Assembly (NCBI GenBank): GCA_028532905.1
Contig: JAQQAM010000254.1
Location: 1-54,919 of the forward strand
Source: Spirochaetales bacterium
GTDB lineage: Bacteria; Spirochaetota; Spirochaetia; DSM-2461
Direction: 5' to 3'
Length of the DNA: 54,919 bases
Shown here: positions 40,548 to 48,687 of the stretch, one piece after another
How positions within the stretch are numbered: the first letter of the stretch is position 1
How the letters are laid out: the number at the start of each line of letters is the position of its first letter
Translations under genes and position numbers: made by a program
Notes under the pieces: model-generated
What the model was told of the DNA's origin: nothing
The model's database searches: none
What the model saw: the letters and a program-made list of their open reading frames with translations, nothing else

Positions 40548-42098
40548 TCAATCGTTACAACAAACAGGTTCTTCCTCTTCGAGGACAACTTTCTCATGAG
40601 ATTTTTTATTCACTCTGGGAAGAAAAATCGCAAAAAACAGTGTCAGAAGCAGAAAAAACAGGCTGTCCGGGCTTGTGAGAAATATCATTGGATTCCCATT
40701 GCTCAGAGACAGAGCCGTCCGTAGATACAACTCAAACAGGGGTCCCAGAATGACGCCCAGAATAAAGGGGACCTTCGGATAGTTCTGACGTCCCAGAAAA
40801 TACATCAGGACACCGATTCCAAGGGCAACACCCATCTGAAAGAAATCCAGGGTGGATGAATAAACACCCAGAATGGCAATCAGGCCGATACCGCTGTATA
40901 AAGGCATTCGGGGAATAGCCGCAATTTTCAGATAAAATGGGCCAAAGAGGAACAGAGACAGGGGAAGCAGAACCAGGGCTGCAATAAACAGTGCTATAAA
41001 CATGGGAGCAATATCGCCCATCTGATGGGTCAGCAGGGTGGGTCCTGGCACAATGCCGTAGATCATCAGTACACCCAGTACAACCGCTGTTACCCCGTCC
41101 CCGGGAATACCCAGAGAGAGCATGGGAATCAGAGCCCCACCGCAAACGGCATTATTGGCTGTTTCTGCGGCTACCATACCTTCATTGAATCCCTTACCAT
41201 ATTTTTCAGGGTATTTTGAGCTTCTTTTGGCTTCCGCATAGGAAACAAAGGCAGCCATTGAAGCGCCGCTTCCCGGCAGAACTCCAATAAGATATCCAAT
41301 CAACGCACTTTTCACATATGTAACAAAACCGATCTCTTTCATTTCGCTGAGAGAAGGGAAGAAATCTTTGCGTTTAAATCTTTTGGTATTGGCTTTTCTG
41401 ACCCGCTCCCTGTATTCAGCATTGTTGACAGTGGATTGTGCCAGGATTTCACTTAAGGCGAATGCTCCGATAATAATCGTTGTCAGCTCAATTCCCTGCA
41501 GCATGCTGGGAATCTGGAATGTAAAACGGGAGGCACTGCTCAGTACATCCATACCAATTGTGGAGAGCATACAACCAAAGACGAGAGAGATAAGCCCCTT
41601 AGCCTTACTGTCAGAGAGAAGAGAAACAACAACCAGTGCAAAGAAGACAAGGGCCCCCTTACCGGGTGTTCTGATTTTCAGAGCCAGTTCCATAGTGACT
41701 GGAGCAACCAGAATCAGAAGAATACTGCCGATAGTTCCCCCGATGGCAGAACCGATGGTTACAGAACCAATGGCTTTGGCCCCTTCTCCCCTGCGCATCA
41801 TGGGATACCCTTCCAGGTTAGTCATCATGGATGCGGGAGCACCGGGTATATTAATGGTGATAGCAGAAATACATCCGGAATAGGTACCGGCCATATAAAC
41901 ACCGGCACACATGACCAGTGCCTGAGAAAGAGGCATGGAGTAGGTCATGGGCAGAAGAAGAACTATTGCCAGTGTAGCTGTCAGCCCGGGAAGGCTTCCA
42001 AAAATAATTCCGATAAAAAATCCCAGACTGAGAAACATCAGGGACATAGGGTTTGTCAGGATGGAAAAACCCTGGAGAATTTGCATAAAACTTTCCAT
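40548..42098 (-). CDS. tctA: Tripartite tricarboxylate transporter TctA (second set)
   Basis: The 516-residue, ~12-segment TctA permease shows FGSLPGLTATLAIVLLLPM, GVLPGSGASMAAFVSYAEAK and LSLGIPGDGVTAVVLGVL. The ATG at 42098 lies one base after the tctB stop, and a longer open frame to 42164 would only overlap tctB. It ends with an acidic tail that includes a Cys pair (EEEEPVCCND). It belongs to the GntR-led operon and probably imports a sugar acid for the DapA-family enzyme encoded next, 34 bases on. Confidence 0.93.
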   Translation of the reverse strand: MESFMQILQGFSILTNPMSLMFLSLGFFIGIIFGSLPGLTATLAIVLLLPMTYSMPLSQALVMCAGVYMAGTYSGCISAITINIPGAPASMMTNLEGYPMMRRGEGAKAIGSVTIGSAIGGTIGSILLILVAPVTMELALKIRTPGKGALVFFALVVVSLLSDSKAKGLISLVFGCMLSTIGMDVLSSASRFTFQIPSMLQGIELTTIIIGAFALSEILAQSTVNNAEYRERVRKANTKRFKRKDFFPSLSEMKEIGFVTYVKSALIGYLIGVLPGSGASMAAFVSYAEAKRSSKYPEKYGKGFNEGMVAAETANNAVCGGALIPMLSLGIPGDGVTAVVLGVLMIYGIVPGPTLLTHQMGDIAPMFIALFIAALVLLPLSLFLFGPFYLKIAAIPRMPLYSGIGLIAILGVYSSTLDFFQMGVALGIGVLMYFLGRQNYPKVPFILGVILGPLFELYLRTALSLSNGNPMIFLTSPDSLFFLLLTLFFAIFLPRVNKKSHEKVVLEEEEPVCCND

Positions 42099-42099
42099 A

Positions 42100-42612
42100 T
42101 TACTTCCAAACCTCCGGAAACAGGATATTAAAAAAACCGACGTACAGAACATAAACAAATACACTTATGATCAATGCGGTAATTATTTTTCTGGGGAAAT
42201 GTTCCAGTTTGTCGTCATAAATCAACTGAAAGAGGAACAGATACAGGGGGGCGGTTAATGTATAACCGAGGAATTTAAACAGAATAATAAAAATAAAAGT
42301 TAACAGAGTAATCAGAACGGGCTTATGGGCCGGTTTTATTCCGAATCCCTCTGACTCAGTCTCTGAACAACCAGAACCCTCCCCGTCTGTCTGGACCGGA
42401 AGATTCTTTTTTGTTTCAAGAAGACCTGTCACCAACAGATAAACGGCAACGGGAAAACCGAGTAAAAAGATCACAAAGGGAAAAAAGGATGCTGTCGGAA
42501 GCCCCTGGTATATAAGGCCTCCCATCCTGAAAGTTTCTGCCACATAGCCCAGGAGTATTACCATAATACCTATGGGTGTCAGAACACTGGAATTTAAATA
42601 GGGGTTTTTCAT
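42100..42612 (-). CDS. tctB: Tripartite tricarboxylate transporter TctB (second set)
   Basis: The 170-residue, four-segment protein fits TctB by size, position and its end (SVFVYVLYVGFFNILFP). It has a longer central loop than the first TctB, rich in Gly/Ser/Glu (residues ~70-95). AAGGAG lies eleven bases before the ATG, directly after a terminator-like hairpin. Confidence 0.87.
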   Translation of the reverse strand: MKNPYLNSSVLTPIGIMVILLGYVAETFRMGGLIYQGLPTASFFPFVIFLLGFPVAVYLLVTGLLETKKNLPVQTDGEGSGCSETESEGFGIKPAHKPVLITLLTFIFIILFKFLGYTLTAPLYLFLFQLIYDDKLEHFPRKIITALIISVFVYVLYVGFFNILFPEVWK

Positions 42613-42629
42613 TTTTAAAATGACTCCTT

Positions 42630-42666
42630 AAAAAAAGGGTGACAGCCTACACCACAGCCATCACCC
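42630..42666 (-). terminator. Terminator/attenuator between tctC and tctB (second set)
   Basis: Read leftward, GGGTGA (42666-42661) pairs with TCACCC (42642-42637) and is followed by seven T residues. It lies between tctC and the tctB ribosome site, so most transcripts should end after tctC. Confidence 0.75.
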
Positions 42667-42682
42667 GTTTATCACAAATGGA

Positions 42683-43663
42683 TTAAATTAATCCTTTCTC
42701 TTTCAGTTCCTGAAGAGCTGAAAAGGCTCTGTCCTGAATATCTTTGATATAGACATTGACTTCCGCTCTATCCATAGATACAGGCGTTACACCAATGCTG
42801 TTGCAATAGTCGATAAACTCATCACCATCAACAGCCTTTTTGAAAGAATCGGCAAGCAGGTTGACAATGTTTTCAGGAGTTCCTTTGGGAACAGCCAGGG
42901 CAAAGAAAGAACCGCTCTGCATGCTGGCAGGCATCCCCAGATCGGGACAGGAAGGAACAGAAGTGTACTTACCATTGGTTTTAGGGCTGAACTCAACCAG
43001 ACCGACAGCATCACCGGAATCGATAATGGGAGAAAAGTCACCAAGGCTGTTCACACCCACAGCAAGTTCCTTATTCAGAATAGCCTCACGCATGGCACCG
43101 GAACCGTTGTAAGCAACATTGTTGAACTTGACACCATACATTTCTTCAACCTGACGGACAATCATATAGGTTCTGGAACCGGCTCCCTGGTCAGCAACAG
43201 TAATTGTGTTGGGAGCAGCCTTGGCCTTCTCAATCAGATCCTCAAAAGATGTGATACCACTATGAGTACCAGCAACAAAAGAGTCTGCCTCTGCAGAAAC
43301 CATACCGAAGATCTCAAGATCATTCAGGTCGTATCCGGGAAGTACTTCATCCCATACTGCAGTAACACAGGAACCGTACAGAAGCTGACCGACTGTATAT
43401 CCGTCGGGTTTTGCTTTCATCAGCATACTGGGACCGTTGGCATCGGAAGAACCGCCTTTGTTCACAATGTAAAAATCTTTACCAAGATCTTTCTGCACAA
43501 TGGAACAGATCTTACGGGACAGGGCATCTGCACCACCACCGGCATTACCGGCACTGATAAACTGAATGTCTTTGCTGGGATAGGTATCATCCTTCTGACC
43601 TTCTGCAAACACCATGGAACTTGTTAAAAGAACCAAACAAACCAGAGCTATTACTCTTTTCAT
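42683..43663 (-). CDS. tctC: TctC-type solute-binding protein (second set)
   Basis: The 326-residue Bug/TctC-family periplasmic protein has a signal peptide (MKRVIALVCLVLLTSSMVFA, then EGQKDD), the ligand loops FISAGNAGGGADALSRK and VNKGGSSDANG, and KPDGYTVGQLLYG. It differs at the ligand loops from the TctC at 32.5 kb, so the substrate is probably different. Its ATG overlaps the gntR stop as ATGA, so regulator and binding protein are translationally coupled. Confidence 0.93.
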   Translation of the reverse strand: MKRVIALVCLVLLTSSMVFAEGQKDDTYPSKDIQFISAGNAGGGADALSRKICSIVQKDLGKDFYIVNKGGSSDANGPSMLMKAKPDGYTVGQLLYGSCVTAVWDEVLPGYDLNDLEIFGMVSAEADSFVAGTHSGITSFEDLIEKAKAAPNTITVADQGAGSRTYMIVRQVEEMYGVKFNNVAYNGSGAMREAILNKELAVGVNSLGDFSPIIDSGDAVGLVEFSPKTNGKYTSVPSCPDLGMPASMQSGSFFALAVPKGTPENIVNLLADSFKKAVDGDEFIDYCNSIGVTPVSMDRAEVNVYIKDIQDRAFSALQELKEKGLI

Positions 43664-44346
43664 AAATCATCTCCTTCTAAAAAAATCATATCTTGAACAT
43701 CTACACCCAGTAGATTGTTGCAACCTAATTTGACAAAGGCGACACAGGTGGACTGAAGATGAGCTCTCATCGTTCTGGCGCATTTCATGCTGTCCCGTTC
43801 CGCCAGTGCATCCAGAATATCCCTGTGACCAATCCAGGACTCCTTCTCAATAGCCAAATAGGACTTTGTGGTATTCCGTATAATGGCTACAAGAGAATAG
43901 ATCCTTGTATTAAAGGCGCTTAAATATCTGTTATTCGCCTTCTCCTGAATAAAGCGGTGAACACTGCTACCGACTTCCACCATCCTGACCGGATCCTCAT
44001 CATCCTTTGCCTTCATAAGCTCTTTTCGAAGCTCCTCAATTCGGGACGAATAATCCTGATCTGTACTGAGGCAGGCCAGCCGGGCGCACTCACCCTCAAT
44101 AGCTTTCCGGGCATTAAATACTTCAATAATGTCGTTGATTGAGTATTTTACGACCCTGTATCCTCTGTCCCCGACGGCTTCTACAATATTCAGATTCGCC
44201 AGGTTCCAGAGAATCTCCCTGATAGGAGTACGGGACAGATTATATTTCGTGCTGATTTCTCTTTCTGTAAGCCACGAACCGGGTGCAATTTCACCACTGA
44301 CAATCCTGTCCTTCAGGTCTTCAAAAGCTTTTTCTTTTTTAGTCAT
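43660..44346 (-). CDS. GntR-family (FadR/FCD) transcription regulator
   Basis: The 228-residue protein has an N-terminal winged helix (KAFEDLKDRIVSGEIAPGSW, then LTEREISTKYNLSRTPIREIL) and a C-terminal all-helical FCD domain with its metal-binding His/Asp positions (EVGSSVHRFI, SWIGHRDILDAL). The ATG at 44346 is used because the predicted transcript starts near 44380, downstream of the longer open frame. It is the first gene of its operon (gntR-tctC-tctB-tctA-dapA-like) and probably auto-regulated through GTATAC sites. The effector is likely a sugar acid. Confidence 0.88.
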   Translation of the reverse strand: MTKKEKAFEDLKDRIVSGEIAPGSWLTEREISTKYNLSRTPIREILWNLANLNIVEAVGDRGYRVVKYSINDIIEVFNARKAIEGECARLACLSTDQDYSSRIEELRKELMKAKDDEDPVRMVEVGSSVHRFIQEKANNRYLSAFNTRIYSLVAIIRNTTKSYLAIEKESWIGHRDILDALAERDSMKCARTMRAHLQSTCVAFVKLGCNNLLGVDVQDMIFLEGDDL

Positions 44347-44375
44347 CCAATCAGCAACCCTGTACGTATTCCTTT

Positions 44376-44415
44376 GGTATACATTTAGAATACACCCGGA
44401 ATACGCATGAGTCAA
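44376..44415 (-). promoter_or_regulatory. Promoter and GGTATAC operator of the gntR-tct operon
   Basis: On the minus strand TTGACT (44415-44410) and TATTCT (44392-44387) are 17 bp apart, with a start near 44380. The start overlaps GGTATAC (44376-44382), a half of the GGTATACC palindrome seen at the HpaI-like promoter. Confidence 0.7.
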
Positions 44416-44461
44416 ATGATTTTTTCAGATTTATTTCTGATCGAAAAAAAGATGAAATTAT

Positions 44462-44495
44462 AAATAAAAAGAGGCCCTGATATATATCAGGACCT
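44462..44495 (-). terminator. Rho-independent terminator of the HpcH/HpaI aldolase gene
   Basis: Read leftward, GGTCCTGATAT/ATATCAGGGCC (44494-44473, with G-T pairing near the base) is followed by TCTTTTTATTTA. It lies 37 bases after the aldolase stop and just upstream of the gntR promoter. Confidence 0.8.
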
Positions 44496-44531
44496 GCACA
44501 TGATTTTTTTAGTTGTTGATTTCTCAGGCAG

Positions 44532-45290
44532 TCAGTTTTTAAACTTACGGGCAATGTCCCTCAGCCCGTCATATAAAATATGAATATCCATATTACTCAT
44601 TACCATTCCCATATTTCCGGTTATCCAGCGATCCATCAGCTCCCCACCGGCATGCATGGCAAAAATTTTATCATTTTTTTCCGCTGCATCAGCAACCTGA
44701 CCAATAGCATCCCCGACTTCAGATCCAGTCAAATCACCAGGAACTCCCAGAGATACTGCGAGATCATTAGGTCCGATAAGAAGTACATCCAGTCCGGGAA
44801 CAGAGGCAATCTCATTAATAGCGTTTACACCTTCAGAAGTCTCTATTTGAGCTATAACAAGGGTATTCCTGTTTTGCTGATCCATAAACTCTTCTACATC
44901 CTGTGGGCTTCTAACCATGGATGTATGTGGTCCTACGGTACTCAGTCCCCTCTTGCCAAGAGGAACATAGCGAGACCATGCAACCAGTTTCTCTGCTTCC
45001 TCACGGCTGCTGATCATAGGAACCATAACCCCGTCAGCTCCCAGATCCATTACTCTCGAGACCCAGGCTTTTGACAGTTCAGGAACTCTGACCAGTATTC
45101 CCAGATCTATGGATCTGGCCAGTCTGGCTGCATCCGAAAAAGTTTCCAGACTGTAATCACCATGTTCCATATCATACATTAAAAAATCCAGTCCAGCTGC
45201 TTTTGCAATCTGACAGATTCCGGAATTCCGGCTGAAACGGATCATGGTACCAACAATACGGCGCCCTTTTTTTACTTCATTGATATTCAT
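44532..45290 (-). CDS. HpcH/HpaI-family class II aldolase
   Basis: The 252-residue protein is a metal-dependent pyruvate aldolase of the HpaI / GarL / YfaU type. It shows FLMYDMEHGDYSLETF with catalytic H43, ILVRVPE with the pyruvate-binding arginine, DGVMVPMISSREEAE, the metal ligand Glu in IAQIETSEGV and Asp in LIGPNDLAVSLG. It splits 2-keto-3-deoxy acids into pyruvate and an aldehyde. It is a single-gene unit with its own promoter carrying GGTATACC and its own terminator. It fits the product expected from the nearby dehydratase (ManD-like) operon, but the substrate is not proven. Confidence 0.9.
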   Translation of the reverse strand: MNINEVKKGRRIVGTMIRFSRNSGICQIAKAAGLDFLMYDMEHGDYSLETFSDAARLARSIDLGILVRVPELSKAWVSRVMDLGADGVMVPMISSREEAEKLVAWSRYVPLGKRGLSTVGPHTSMVRSPQDVEEFMDQQNRNTLVIAQIETSEGVNAINEIASVPGLDVLLIGPNDLAVSLGVPGDLTGSEVGDAIGQVADAAEKNDKIFAMHAGGELMDRWITGNMGMVMSNMDIHILYDGLRDIARKFKN

Positions 45291-45367
45291 AATTGACTCC
45301 CTGGCTTCATCCCGGACAGTAGATTAATGGATGAAATCGAAACACCGGAACAAATTCTAATACCAAC

Positions 45368-45435
45368 GGTATACCATATTTTAAAAATCAGTCAATGAAT
45401 TTCTTTTATGATATGTCAAGATAGACAGGTATACA
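45368..45435 (-). promoter_or_regulatory. Promoter of the aldolase gene with two GTATAC operators
   Basis: TTGACT (45395-45390) and TATACC (45373-45368) are 16 bp apart on the minus strand. The -10 box is inside the perfect palindrome GGTATACC (45368-45375). A second site, AGGTATACAG, lies at 45427-45436, about 60 bp upstream. The rest of the 177-bp gap shows nothing else. Confidence 0.65.
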
Positions 45436-45467
45436 GAGTTATTAATGAATAAAGCAGAAACAATATC

Positions 45468-46124
45468 TCAAATTAGATTGGGGTAAAAGATTTTAGTGAT
45501 ATCGCGGCAGGTCTCTCTGAGGTGTTCTCTCATAAGTTTCTCTGCCAGCTCACCATTCCGGTCTTCTATGGCTTTCATAATGGCCAGATGGGAATCCCTT
45601 GAAACCATTTCAATTTCCCGGGACCGGCGAGTTATGTTTACCGTCAAAGAATACATATTTTTCAGTTTTGTATAAAAGCCTTTCAGAATACTATTATTGG
45701 CATGGCTGATGATATGGGAGTGCATCCGAGCCCCAATCTGTGGTCCTGTTTCCTGCAGCTCATCATCCTTCAGGGACTCAAGCTCCTTTCGCAGTTCACT
45801 AATGACATCAAAAAATGCCTGGTCATGAAGGTGGGACACGAGAAAAGCAGCCATACCCTCTACAGCTTCTCTGGCCTGGAAAATCTCCATAATCTCCTGA
45901 AGATTCAGCTCTCTGACCCGAAATCCCCTGCCGGGGCTCTGAATGAGGAGACCATCTTTTTCAAGATGCCAGAGAACTTCACGCATCGGTGTACGGCTCA
46001 AACCGAATTGATCACACAGATCCCTCTCGACCAGCCAGTCACCGGGAGCGAGCTCTCCCTCCTGTATCTGTTTCTGAATGGCATTATAGGCATCGTTTTT
46101 TGTAGGATTTTTTTCCTGGCTCAT
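45468..46124 (-). CDS. GntR-family (FadR/FCD) transcription regulator
   Basis: The 218-residue regulator has an N-terminal winged helix (AIQKQIQEGELAPGDWLVE, then RDLCDQFGLSRTPMREVLWH) and an FCD domain (IFQAREAVEGMAAFLV, MHSHIISHANN, SRDSHLAIMKAIED). It is clearly a paralogue of the GntR encoded at 43660. It follows the gluconokinase gene by 60 bases in the same direction but has its own promoter. TGTATACA lies three bases before the ATG, and no Shine-Dalgarno is present, so a leaderless self-repressed mRNA is likely. It may act on the aldolase promoter just downstream. Confidence 0.9.
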   Translation of the reverse strand: MSQEKNPTKNDAYNAIQKQIQEGELAPGDWLVERDLCDQFGLSRTPMREVLWHLEKDGLLIQSPGRGFRVRELNLQEIMEIFQAREAVEGMAAFLVSHLHDQAFFDVISELRKELESLKDDELQETGPQIGARMHSHIISHANNSILKGFYTKLKNMYSLTVNITRRSREIEMVSRDSHLAIMKAIEDRNGELAEKLMREHLRETCRDITKIFYPNLI

Positions 46125-46126
46125 TG

Positions 46127-46162
46127 TGTATACAACTTAAGTCAAATTAGAGAGGGCGTCAA
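46127..46162 (-). promoter_or_regulatory. Promoter and TGTATACA operator of the second gntR
   Basis: TTGACG (46162-46157) and TAAGTT (46139-46134) are 17 bp apart on the minus strand, which would start transcription within a few bases of the ATG (46124). The palindrome TGTATACA (46127-46134) covers that start. Confidence 0.5.
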
Positions 46163-46184
46163 GCAAAGTCTGTATGCGATTGAG

Positions 46185-46676
46185 TCAGGACTCTCTCAAA
46201 ACCTGTTCCAGATAATCAATTTTCTCATTAAAGGGAACAGCTATATCCAGATGGAGACCATATTCAGGTACTTCAAGTGTATCCAGCTGACTCCGAAGCA
46301 TTTCCTTTTTAAAAAAATGGTTATCCCTGTTTTCCATGCGCTCCGTCAGTAAATCATATGACCCTTTCAGATATACCCACTCCAGAGAGTCGGGTTCCCC
46401 TCCGGAAAGGATCTGCCTGTATGATTCCTTCAAAGCAGAACAGGAAAAGACAGCCGATCCTCCTGACTCCCTGTATTGGTCAATTTTCTTTTTTATCCTG
46501 TCCAGCCATGGTTTTCGGTCCGCATCATCTAAAGGTTCACCCTGACTCATTTTATCAATATTGGCTTTGGGATGAAAACTGTCAGCTTCCTCATAACAAA
46601 GGTTGAGCCTGTCGGCAAGCGCCTTTCCAACAGTGGATTTACCGCAGCCGCTGACACCCATAATCATGATGATCAT
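46185..46676 (-). CDS. gntK: Gluconokinase (GntK-like)
   Basis: The 163-residue P-loop kinase has MGVSGCGKSTVGKALA (G7-x-S-G-C-G-K-S-T), EEADSFHPKANIDKMSQGEPLDDADRKPWL given here in part as EEADSFHPKANIDKM, and the lid RMENRDNHFFKKEMLRSQ. All are standard for thermoresistant gluconokinase, which phosphorylates gluconate with ATP. The usual GHFM lid is DNHFF here, a mild change. Its ATG overlaps the isomerase stop as ATGA. As the last gene of the sugar-acid operon it may phosphorylate gluconate or a related hexonate. Confidence 0.9.
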   Translation of the reverse strand: MIIMIMGVSGCGKSTVGKALADRLNLCYEEADSFHPKANIDKMSQGEPLDDADRKPWLDRIKKKIDQYRESGGSAVFSCSALKESYRQILSGGEPDSLEWVYLKGSYDLLTERMENRDNHFFKKEMLRSQLDTLEVPEYGLHLDIAVPFNEKIDYLEQVLRES

Positions 46677-47488
46677 ACATATCTCTCCAGTAGTTCTTTG
46701 ACATAGGCTATATCTCTGCGAATCAGGGGGATCACATCATCTCCTTCCAGAAGGTTCTTCCCGTCTGAATATTCTGCATGAAGGCAAATATCCTTCAGAC
46801 ATTCAGCCTTTATCAGTTCTGTTACAACAGAACTCCAGGAGCAGAATCCTTCCCGTCCTTCTGTCCATCGAATTTGCCAGACAGTGTCCTGTGTCTCTGA
46901 TACAGGACATAATTCCCTGACAGCATTTTTCAGATTCATATAGAGAATACGATTATTCAAAATATCCAGAGCCATATCCACAGGTTCTCCCGAGAGTTGA
47001 CAATGGGCGAAATCGGGTACAGCACCAGCAATATCTTCCGGCAAATCCCTAATCAGATCCATTACCCCGACAGCACTACCGATAAAATAACTATGATGAT
47101 TCTGGATTCCGATCCTGACTTTATTCGCACGCAGTACATCCCCCAGACTTATAATTTTGTCCTTTACTGACTGTACAGATTTAAAATATCCCTGACCCAT
47201 ATTCACCGGAACCATAACTCTGAGAACCGGGATTTCAGCATCACCCATCAATTGGATGATCTCATCCGTAGGATCAGCTGAAACAGCAGCTACAGCCAAA
47301 CCTTTTTCAGAAAAAATATCCTTTGCCGCAGGCAGAGTATCTGCCGCATTTTCAGGTGTTATCTGAAAGCCGTCCCGTACCGGCAGCTCCACACCATCAA
47401 CACCTAAATCCAATGCCAGATCAGCCAAAGCTCTCAGGGAAAGAGATTTCCATGGTTTTGTAAACAGAATAATCCGGTTTGAATCCAA
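46673..47488 (-). CDS. Sugar phosphate isomerase/epimerase, TIM barrel
   Basis: The 271-residue xylose-isomerase-like TIM-barrel protein shows LGVDGVELPVRDGF at the start (Glu on strand 2), VRIGIQNHHSYFIG in the middle and GAVPDFAHCQLSG with the Asp/His pair, then CLHAEYSDG near the end. Members isomerise or epimerise sugars or cyclic polyols with a divalent metal. It lies five bases after the Gfo/Idh/MocA gene, a very common pairing in which the dehydrogenase makes a keto-sugar for the isomerase. The specific substrate is unknown. Confidence 0.8.
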   Translation of the reverse strand: MDSNRIILFTKPWKSLSLRALADLALDLGVDGVELPVRDGFQITPENAADTLPAAKDIFSEKGLAVAAVSADPTDEIIQLMGDAEIPVLRVMVPVNMGQGYFKSVQSVKDKIISLGDVLRANKVRIGIQNHHSYFIGSAVGVMDLIRDLPEDIAGAVPDFAHCQLSGEPVDMALDILNNRILYMNLKNAVRELCPVSETQDTVWQIRWTEGREGFCSWSSVVTELIKAECLKDICLHAEYSDGKNLLEGDDVIPLIRRDIAYVKELLERYV

Positions 47489-47493
47489 AACTA

Positions 47494-48627
47494 TCAGCTT
47501 AACTCCGTCCAGGAGCGGTTTTCCCTAATCAGATCAATAATTCTCTGATAAAGAGCACCGTCTTTAAAAGTCTGATAAGGTTCTACAGACTCACCATTCA
47601 AATCCTTTACGAACAGGCTGGCCAAATGAGTCCAATTCCTCTGGGTATCATCCTCGATATCCGGCAGAGAAGCTGCTATATCCTCTGGAAGGGGAAGTTC
47701 TTCCCACTCTCCTTTTGCATTATATAGATAAAGAGGGCCGGCTCCATAGTGCCCTTTGACAAAGAGAGCCCCTTTACTCCCGTAGAATACGATATGGTCA
47801 TCGGTAAAACGGGGGACCAGTCCGCCATGCTTGAATAGAACAGAAACCGGTTGAGCAGCAGGATAGTCACTCTCGATTTTAGCCATTACCGTATAGGACC
47901 ACTCGGCATTCACTTCTCCCCATTCCAGATCCGGATCATCCAGATTCTCGGGAATGAAGTCCCGTCTTGTCAGGAAGTTATGAACACCTTTTACAACTGG
48001 AGCCTTCTTCATATCATTTCTGACTTCACCACTGACAGCTGTAACTGTATCACCAAGAACGTAGGTTATGATGGATAGAAGATGGGTGAAGTTGTTATTT
48101 AAGCGACCGCCGCCCTGTTCAATTCTGTGAGACCAGCCAAAGGGAATATCAGGGTTCAGATTAAAATGAGAAATACTCTCTACTTCACGGGGTTCTCCTA
48201 TAACCCCCTGAGCCACAAGTCTTTTGGCGTGAATCACTTCAGGCATATAGCGATAGGAAGCGGCAAAGGCTGTTTTCACCCCTTTTTCAACTGATTTCCT
48301 GTATAGTTCTTCAGATCGTTCACTGCTCTCGGCCAGAGGTTTGTCACAGTAGACATGACATCCGGCTTCCAGTGCATCCAGAATCGTTTCGAAATGAGCG
48401 CCACCGGGTGTGGCGATGGAAACAATATCAGGCTGACAGGCTTTCAATGCCTCCTTCCAGTCTGTACCGTAATAAGGAATATTCATTTTTTCTGCGACTT
48501 CGGCAACAACCGATGGAGTTCTCCCTACAATACCGGCAATTTCAGCTCCTGCTTCCCGAAAAGCTTTGGCATGCCCCTGTCCGGCGAAACCGGTACCCAT
48601 AACAAGAACTGTTTTTTTATTACTCAT
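47494..48627 (-). CDS. Gfo/Idh/MocA-family oxidoreductase
   Basis: The 377-residue NAD(P)-dependent dehydrogenase has an N-terminal Rossmann fold (VLVMGTGFAGQGHAKAFREAG), the family motif as YCDKPLAES (EKP is usual) and the C-terminal alpha/beta substrate domain (GGGRLNNNFTHLLSI, with the catalytic His in the N-N-F-T-H stretch). Such enzymes oxidise or reduce sugars, inositols or sugar acids. It lies 59 bases after the second permease gene and five before the isomerase gene. The substrate probably comes from the ABC importer of the operon. Confidence 0.9.
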   Translation of the reverse strand: MSNKKTVLVMGTGFAGQGHAKAFREAGAEIAGIVGRTPSVVAEVAEKMNIPYYGTDWKEALKACQPDIVSIATPGGAHFETILDALEAGCHVYCDKPLAESSERSEELYRKSVEKGVKTAFAASYRYMPEVIHAKRLVAQGVIGEPREVESISHFNLNPDIPFGWSHRIEQGGGRLNNNFTHLLSIITYVLGDTVTAVSGEVRNDMKKAPVVKGVHNFLTRRDFIPENLDDPDLEWGEVNAEWSYTVMAKIESDYPAAQPVSVLFKHGGLVPRFTDDHIVFYGSKGALFVKGHYGAGPLYLYNAKGEWEELPLPEDIAASLPDIEDDTQRNWTHLASLFVKDLNGESVEPYQTFKDGALYQRIIDLIRENRSWTELS

Positions 48628-48667
48628 TTTAAATCCTTCTCATCCATTTTTTCAGCTTGGAATACAC

Positions 48668-48687
48668 ATGACCCTTTCCCGGGTCAT
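48668..48687 (-). other. Hairpin after the second ABC permease gene
   Basis: ATGACCC and GGGTCAT (48668-48674, 48681-48687) form a 7-bp stem right at the permease stop. No U-tract follows, so it is more likely an mRNA-stabilising structure than a terminator. Confidence 0.45.
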
